Positions 32,996-33,527 of a stretch of 33,527 nt of DNA are shown in pieces (the first letter of the stretch is position 1; every line of letters starts with the position of its first letter). A model generated the notes under the pieces. The model had not been told where the DNA came from. It was given only the letters and a program-made list of their open reading frames with translations, and made no database searches. The stretch comes from Chitinophagaceae bacterium (GTDB taxonomy: Bacteria; Bacteroidota; Bacteroidia; Chitinophagales; Chitinophagaceae): the NCBI GenBank assembly GCA_003455235.1, contig DMRT01000317.1, positions 1-33,527 of the forward strand, read 5' to 3'. The translations under genes and the position numbers were made by a program.

Positions 32996-33527
32996 TCAAT
33001 ACCGGATCTCTTCACCGCCAAGCCTGATCAACAGTTCTTTCTTGTCTGATGCCTCCACCCTTCCGATCACCTGTGCATCTATCCCGAACTGGCTGGCTGC
33101 ATCGATCATGACAGCAGCATCAGCAGCTTCGCAATAGATCTCCAGCCGGCAACCCATGTTGAACACTTCGTACATCTCTTTGTTATTGCTGCTGCTGTTC
33201 TGCTGAAGAATGCGGAAGATTTCCGGCGCTTCAAACAGGTTATCTTTGATCACCCTGAAATTACCAGGCAGGTATTTCATACACTTGGTTTGCCCGCCGC
33301 CGCTGCAATGGACCAGGCCATGGATCTTATCGAACTGATTTTCGAGCAATTGTTTCATCACCGGTGCATAGGTTCTTGTTGGGGATAGAATGAGCTCGCC
33401 GATGGTTTGTCGTTTATGGTTTGATGTTTGCGGTTCAACAGCGTCTGATAATTTATGTGTACCGATGTATATTACTTCCTCCTGTAAGCCATTATCATAA
33501 CTCTCTTTAAAATTTTCGGCATAGAAC
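32996..33527 (-). CDS. purM: Phosphoribosylformylglycinamidine cyclo-ligase, C-terminal part (5' end outside window)
   Basis: AIR synthase converts formylglycinamidine ribonucleotide with ATP to 5-aminoimidazole ribonucleotide, step five of purine synthesis. The frame stays open from the right edge of the window (33527) to the TGA at 32996, about 176 residues; the first GTG (33361) is internal. Signatures of the C-terminal half are TIGELILSPTRTYAPVMKQLL (residues before and after 33361), the glycine-rich IHGLVHCSGGGQTKCMKYLP, EMYEVFNMGCRLEIYC and FGIDAQVIGRVEASDKKELLI. The cysteine-containing HCSGGGQTK replaces the HITGGG of gammaproteobacteria and is, from memory, usual in Bacteroidota. It is convergent with the M56 gene, whose terminator separates them. 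Confidence 0.92.
   Translation of the reverse strand, partial: FYAENFKESYDNGLQEEVIYIGTHKLSDAVEPQTSNHKRQTIGELILSPTRTYAPVMKQLLENQFDKIHGLVHCSGGGQTKCMKYLPGNFRVIKDNLFEAPEIFRILQQNSSSNNKEMYEVFNMGCRLEIYCEAADAAVMIDAASQFGIDAQVIGRVEASDKKELLIRLGGEEIRY

Noticed and set aside
33361..33361. GTG at 33361 as a start of a 121-residue protein
   Set aside because: The frame continues upstream to the window edge with conserved PurM residues (TIGELILSPTRTYAPV), so this is an internal codon.

Overview
The window looks like chromosomal DNA of a Bacteroidota member, most likely family Chitinophagaceae. The basis is gene content and sequence style: a lone FtsE-type ATPase, BlaI plus an M56 peptidase carrying a GldM-like segment and a TonB C-terminal domain, ECF sigma with a very short anti-sigma, DUF3822 overlapping rsmD, several TTG starts, weak Shine-Dalgarno sites and TAnnTTTG-like promoter boxes. 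Genus and species cannot be read from the sequence. No rRNA, tRNA, CRISPR array, transposase, integrase or phage gene was seen.

Layout. 1-3188: 3' part of thioredoxin reductase (trxB), dihydroneopterin aldolase (folB), an exported M1 aminopeptidase and its terminator. 3190-8012: an accessory-looking block with a decayed DUF418 membrane-protein gene, a GlxA-type AraC regulator, and divergent from it a run of small proteins (three START/SRPBCC proteins, a tandem and a single VOC protein, a zinc-ribbon protein resembling the RNA polymerase alpha C-terminal domain, and a DUF1801 protein). 8035-11968: MATE exporter, then DUF3822, rsmD and lpxK. 12094-14851: ECF sigma factor, small membrane anti-sigma candidate, Spy/CpxP-like protein and a lipoprotein di-haem cytochrome c peroxidase. 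14852-15667: a gene-poor, AT-rich gap with unusual hairpins. 15668-18220: gyrA on the minus strand.

18452-24141: saccharopine dehydrogenase-like reductase, then minus-strand genes for a small membrane protein, a sirtuin, a DUF3052-like protein, an M48 lipoprotein peptidase, plsY and prmA. 24206-26779: pnp and rpsO, with hairpin terminators. 26943-29203: two translationally coupled glycosyltransferases. 29184-29873: FtsE-like ATPase. 30052-32867: BlaI repressor and a multidomain M56 sensor peptidase, preceded by two operator dyads. 32996-33527: C-terminal part of purM, running off the window.

Most of the window is housekeeping (redox, folate, LPS and phospholipid synthesis, RNA decay, translation, DNA topology, purine synthesis). 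The most interesting accessory parts are the BlaI/M56 unit, whose peptidase appears fused to GldM-like and TonB-like domains; the SRPBCC/VOC/alpha-CTD-like block; the sigma/anti-sigma/CpxP/peroxidase unit; and the gap next to gyrA. All assignments come from reading the sequence and remembered family motifs; no database search was run.
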